Of a stretch of 64,000 nt of DNA, positions 61,135 to 64,000 are shown in pieces (the stretch's first letter is position 1; each line of letters begins with the position of its first letter). Under the pieces are notes generated by a model. It was given only the letters and a program-made list of their open reading frames with translations. It searched no databases and was not told where the DNA came from. The position numbers and the translations under genes are program-made. Where the stretch lies: contig NZ_CP132334.1 in NCBI RefSeq assembly GCF_030758415.1, positions 124,001-188,000 of the forward strand, written 5' to 3'. Source of the DNA: Parvularcula sp. IMCC14364. Its GTDB lineage: Bacteria > Pseudomonadota > Alphaproteobacteria > Caulobacterales > Parvularculaceae.

Positions 61135-62292
61135 ATGACTTATGCGCAGACCATTGAGTGGACACGGAAACAGGTTCCAGCGTTCAGAGAGAAAGCGGCC
61201 CAGTTCGAAGAATTGCGGCAGTTGCCTACCGACACCGCAACCGGCATGGCAGAAGCCGGTTTGTTCCGCCTGCTGACACCAGAATATCTTGGGGGACTGG
61301 AAGCAACGCCAGCGCAATTCAGTGAGGCGCTTCAACTGGTCAGTATGGGTGACGCAAGCGCTGGCTGGTGCACCATGATCGCAGACACAGCAGCGCTTGT
61401 GGCTGCTTATCTGCCGAAGGTGACGGCACGCGAGGTTTTTTCTGATCCGAATGTCATTCTTGCGGGTATTTTTGCCCCGATGGGCAAGGCGGTCCGTGAG
61501 GGAGACACATATCGGGTTAGCGGGCGCTGGCAATGGGCATCCGGTTCCGCGAATTGTGCCTGGTTGTCTGGTGGCTCGCTGATCGTTGAAAACGCCAAAC
61601 CAAAAATGCTTCCAAATGGCTTGCCGGAGAGCAGGATGATGATCTTTCCGCGTGAGGATATTGAACTTGTTGACACATGGCATGTCACGGGCCTGAAGGG
61701 CACAGGGTCTGGCGACATGGTTGCGTCTGATGCTGTTGTGCCGGTTGAGAGATCTGTCTCCCTGCTGACCGACCAGCCTGTGGTCGAAAGTCCACTCTAT
61801 GTGTTTCCGGTTTTCGGCCTTCTCGCTCTGGGTATTGCTTCTGTGGCTCTTGGCAACGCAAGGGCAAGTCTTGATGCAATCATTACACTTGCCAATGGTA
61901 AAAAGACACCCGGTGGCCGCAAGAGTATGGCGGAGCGTCCCGTTGTACAAACGGAAATAGCAAAGGCAGAAGCGTCCTGGCGTTCGGCGCAGGCGTATCT
62001 GTCAGGCAGTATTGAAGAGGCCTGGCAGGCAGCACAGAAAGCACCTGTGCTGACAGCTTCATTGAGAGCTGACCTGCGTCTTGCCAGCACGCATGCAACG
62101 CGCGTGTGTGCGGATATTTGCCGCACAGCTTATGACCTTGGTGGCGGAAGTTCGGTCTTTCTGGATAATGAATTGCAGCGACGTTTCCGGGACGCCCATA
62201 CAATGACCCAACATATTATGGTGGGCCCTGCAATGTATGAGCAGACCGGCCGGGTGAAGCTGGGCCTGGAAACAGACCTGTCAATGCTCTGA
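61135..62292 (+). CDS. Acyl-CoA-dehydrogenase-fold flavin monooxygenase
   Basis: Cytoplasmic enzyme of 385 residues of the group D flavin monooxygenase family (DszC, HpaB and HsaA relatives), which use reduced flavin from a separate reductase. LTPEYLGGLEATPAQFSEAL and DASAGWCTMIADTAALVAAY form the N-terminal helical domain. YRVSGRWQWASGSANCAWLS and HVTGLKGTGSGDMVASDAVV are the beta-domain blocks, and AYDLGGGSSVFLDNELQRRF is the C-terminal flavin region. AGGAG at 61121 favours ATG 61135 over 61126. No reductase gene is adjacent, and the substrate is unknown. Confidence 0.85.
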   Translation: MTYAQTIEWTRKQVPAFREKAAQFEELRQLPTDTATGMAEAGLFRLLTPEYLGGLEATPAQFSEALQLVSMGDASAGWCTMIADTAALVAAYLPKVTAREVFSDPNVILAGIFAPMGKAVREGDTYRVSGRWQWASGSANCAWLSGGSLIVENAKPKMLPNGLPESRMMIFPREDIELVDTWHVTGLKGTGSGDMVASDAVVPVERSVSLLTDQPVVESPLYVFPVFGLLALGIASVALGNARASLDAIITLANGKKTPGGRKSMAERPVVQTEIAKAEASWRSAQAYLSGSIEEAWQAAQKAPVLTASLRADLRLASTHATRVCADICRTAYDLGGGSSVFLDNELQRRFRDAHTMTQHIMVGPAMYEQTGRVKLGLETDLSML

Positions 62293-62367
62293 CAAAAGGT
62301 TAACTACGGATCAATCATATCGCAACTTTTGTTTGTTATTAACCATGCTCCAAATTGGAGGATGAAC

Positions 62368-63831
62368 ATGGCAGAGCGTTATAATCTGATCGTTATTGGC
62401 AGCGGACCAGCTGGTCGACGCGCCGCGATACAGGCGGCCAAACTGGGCAAATCTGTACTGATTATTGAAAAAGGCCGACGTGTTGGCGGTGTTTCGGTGC
62501 ATACAGGTACGATCCCGAGCAAGACCTTGCGCGAAACCGTCTTGAACCTCTCCGGCTGGCGGGAGCGTGGCTTTTACGGCCAGAATTATAAGGTAAAGGC
62601 GAATATTTCCGCTGATGACCTGAAGAAACGCCTGCTGGCGACACTGGATCACGAAGTTGAAGTGCTTGAGCACCAGTTCTGTCGCAACCGCGTGGAACGT
62701 GTGCAGGGAACGGCGCGTTTCCTGTCCCGGCACAAGGTAGAAGTTATCGGCGCTTCTGGCGAAAAAACACTTTATTCCTTTGATAATATTCTCATCTGTG
62801 TTGGCACAAAACCATTCCGGCCCGAGAATATCCCGTTTGACGGCACGCATATTATAGACAGTGATGAAGTGCTGGACCTGGAAACCCTGCCCAAATCTAT
62901 TGTAGTTGTTGGGGCGGGTGTTATCGGTGTTGAATACGCCACAATTTTCAGTACACTGGATATTCGTGTCAGTCTGATCGAGCCACGTGACACTGTTCTT
63001 GATTTTGTGGATCGTGAACTGATTGCAGACTTCCTGTATGATCTGCGTGATCGTGGCATTCAGTTGCGGTTGGGCAGCAAGGCAGAGAAAATTGAACGTC
63101 GCGGTAATGGCTGCCGAACGACGCTTGATAACGGACGTGTCATGGATTCAGATATGGTCCTTTTTGCTGCAGGTCGTCTTGGGGCGACAAAAGAGCTCAA
63201 TCTTGATGCCTGTGGTCTGGAGACAGACCATCGCGGGCGCCTCTCTGTCGATCGGCACAGCTTTGAAACGGATGTGCCTGGCATCTATGCTGCGGGTGAT
63301 GTGATCGGCTTCCCGAGTCTTGCCTCTACATCCATGGAGCAGGGCCGCATCGCCTGTTGTCACGCTTTTGATGTCACGATTGAAGATGTGCCGGAACATT
63401 TTCCCTATGGCATTTATGCTGTGCCGGAAATTTCCATGATCGGCATGACCGAAGAACAGATCCGTGAAAAGGGCATCGCTTATGAATGCGGCGTGGCACG
63501 GTTCAGGGAAACCTCGCGCGGCCACATTCTCGGTATCAACCGTGGCATGATGAAGATGCTGTTCTCCCTGGAAGATCGCCGCCTGCTGGGTGTGCATATT
63601 ATCGGTGAGGGGGCAACGGAACTGATCCATATCGGTCAGGCTGCCATGACCCTTGGCGGTACAGTGGATTATTTCGTCAACAGTATCTTCAATTATCCGA
63701 CCCTCGCAGAGGCCTATAAGATTGCGGCATTGGATGCCTGGAACAGGATGCATCACGGTGTTTCCGAAGAACAGGCAGGCAATACTGAAGAACAGCCAGA
63801 GGCCGAAACTGACGGTCAACTCGTTGCCTGA
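62368..63831 (+). CDS. sthA: Soluble (Si-specific) NAD(P)+ transhydrogenase SthA
   Basis: Cytoplasmic FAD protein of 487 residues that equilibrates NADPH and NADH. FAD motif YNLIVIGSGPAGRRAAIQAA at the N-terminus. The region GVSVHTGTIPSKTLRETVLN lacks the CxxxxC disulfide of dihydrolipoamide dehydrogenase, which is diagnostic of SthA. The NAD(P) site is VVGAGVIGVEYATIFSTL, the second FAD site is YAAGDVIGFPSLASTSMEQG, and the dimer interface has TLAEAYKIAALDAWNRM. A Glu/Gln-rich tail of about 25 residues is extra. ATG 62368 is six bases after GGAGG. Confidence 0.93.
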   Translation: MAERYNLIVIGSGPAGRRAAIQAAKLGKSVLIIEKGRRVGGVSVHTGTIPSKTLRETVLNLSGWRERGFYGQNYKVKANISADDLKKRLLATLDHEVEVLEHQFCRNRVERVQGTARFLSRHKVEVIGASGEKTLYSFDNILICVGTKPFRPENIPFDGTHIIDSDEVLDLETLPKSIVVVGAGVIGVEYATIFSTLDIRVSLIEPRDTVLDFVDRELIADFLYDLRDRGIQLRLGSKAEKIERRGNGCRTTLDNGRVMDSDMVLFAAGRLGATKELNLDACGLETDHRGRLSVDRHSFETDVPGIYAAGDVIGFPSLASTSMEQGRIACCHAFDVTIEDVPEHFPYGIYAVPEISMIGMTEEQIREKGIAYECGVARFRETSRGHILGINRGMMKMLFSLEDRRLLGVHIIGEGATELIHIGQAAMTLGGTVDYFVNSIFNYPTLAEAYKIAALDAWNRMHHGVSEEQAGNTEEQPEAETDGQLVA

Positions 63832-64000
63832 TAGTCCTCTGATGAAGAGGATTGCCAAAATTTAATCGCTATATTGTGGCATTCTGTCCACGATCATGGA
63901 CAATCTACAGAACAGGGCTTGCCTTTCACGTTTAGTGAGATCAAGTGCTGACTATCTGGGTGGCTTTTTGAGGTCGTTCAGATATTCTGTCCTGCCGAGT

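Noticed and set aside
63834-63853. Hairpin TCCTCT-GATGA-AGAGGA after sthA
   Set aside because: Stem is short and no T-run follows; terminator role not supported.
1-64000. tRNA and rRNA genes
   Set aside because: No T-loop/acceptor pattern or rRNA-like sequence was found on either strand by reading; a covariance search was not possible here.

Overview
The window looks like chromosome of a heterotrophic, PHA-accumulating alphaproteobacterium. Supporting this are a PhaR/PhaA/PhaB polyhydroxybutyrate module, CcmC-CcmD-CcmE cytochrome c maturation genes, the arginine succinyltransferase (ast) pathway, a YerC/TrpR-like gene leading into the his operon, and several alphaproteobacterial two-component and c-di-GMP proteins. 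Base composition is moderately GC-rich in housekeeping genes and clearly AT-rich in a few islands (about 3.47-6.3 kb, 34.7-35.9 kb, 48.15-48.8 kb). Family or genus cannot be fixed from this window.

Layout. 1-3.5 kb: end of typA/bipA (cut by the window edge), a lipoprotein cyclophilin and an exported amidohydrolase. 3.5-6.3 kb: one AT-rich outer-membrane beta-barrel gene broken by two copies of a 930-bp IS5-family element. 6.3-16.3 kb: M14 carboxypeptidase, hybrid histidine kinase, ccmCDE, an exported YbjN-like protein, a glycosyltransferase with an O-antigen ligase/polymerase, and thrS. 16.4-22.3 kb: an exported DUF1579-like protein, a ParD/ParE-type toxin-antitoxin pair, and three polyprenyl-phosphate-sugar type glycosyltransferases. 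22.5-30.9 kb: a small membrane protein, an EAL protein with a degenerate GGDEF domain, phaR-phaAB, an HxlR regulator, a 540-bp intergenic array of three structured repeats, a REC-PAS-LuxR regulator, a 53-aa membrane microprotein and an XRE/pseudo-receiver protein. 31-41 kb: an aldehyde dehydrogenase/acetolactate-synthase-like pair, a Panacea-type antitoxin with an unrecognised partner, and a compact M20-astA-astD-astB operon. 41-47 kb: an SDR/NTF2-like pair, a metallo-beta-lactamase-fold/receiver fusion, a DUF2793-S74 phage-tail-like protein, and two DNA-binding proteins. 47.2-51 kb: two more IS copies in opposite orientation bracketing an accessory segment. 51-64 kb: DUF1697, a beta-lactamase-fold lipoprotein, hisN, a compact his operon (yerC-hisG-D-CB-H-A-F-IE) containing a HisC::HisB fusion, a flavin monooxygenase-like protein and sthA.

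The most informative structural observation is that the 1.9-kb segment between the two inverted IS copies (48148-50035) has been flipped by recombination between them. The 3-bp target duplications are mismatched at both copies, but become matched (TAA/TAA at both) if the segment is turned back. Turning it back also restores one continuous 150-aa HTH-2TM protein whose two halves now lie 2.7 kb apart. The other strong candidate for something undescribed is the triple structured repeat at 28225-28761, which shows compensatory base-pair changes between copies and fixed internal spacing.
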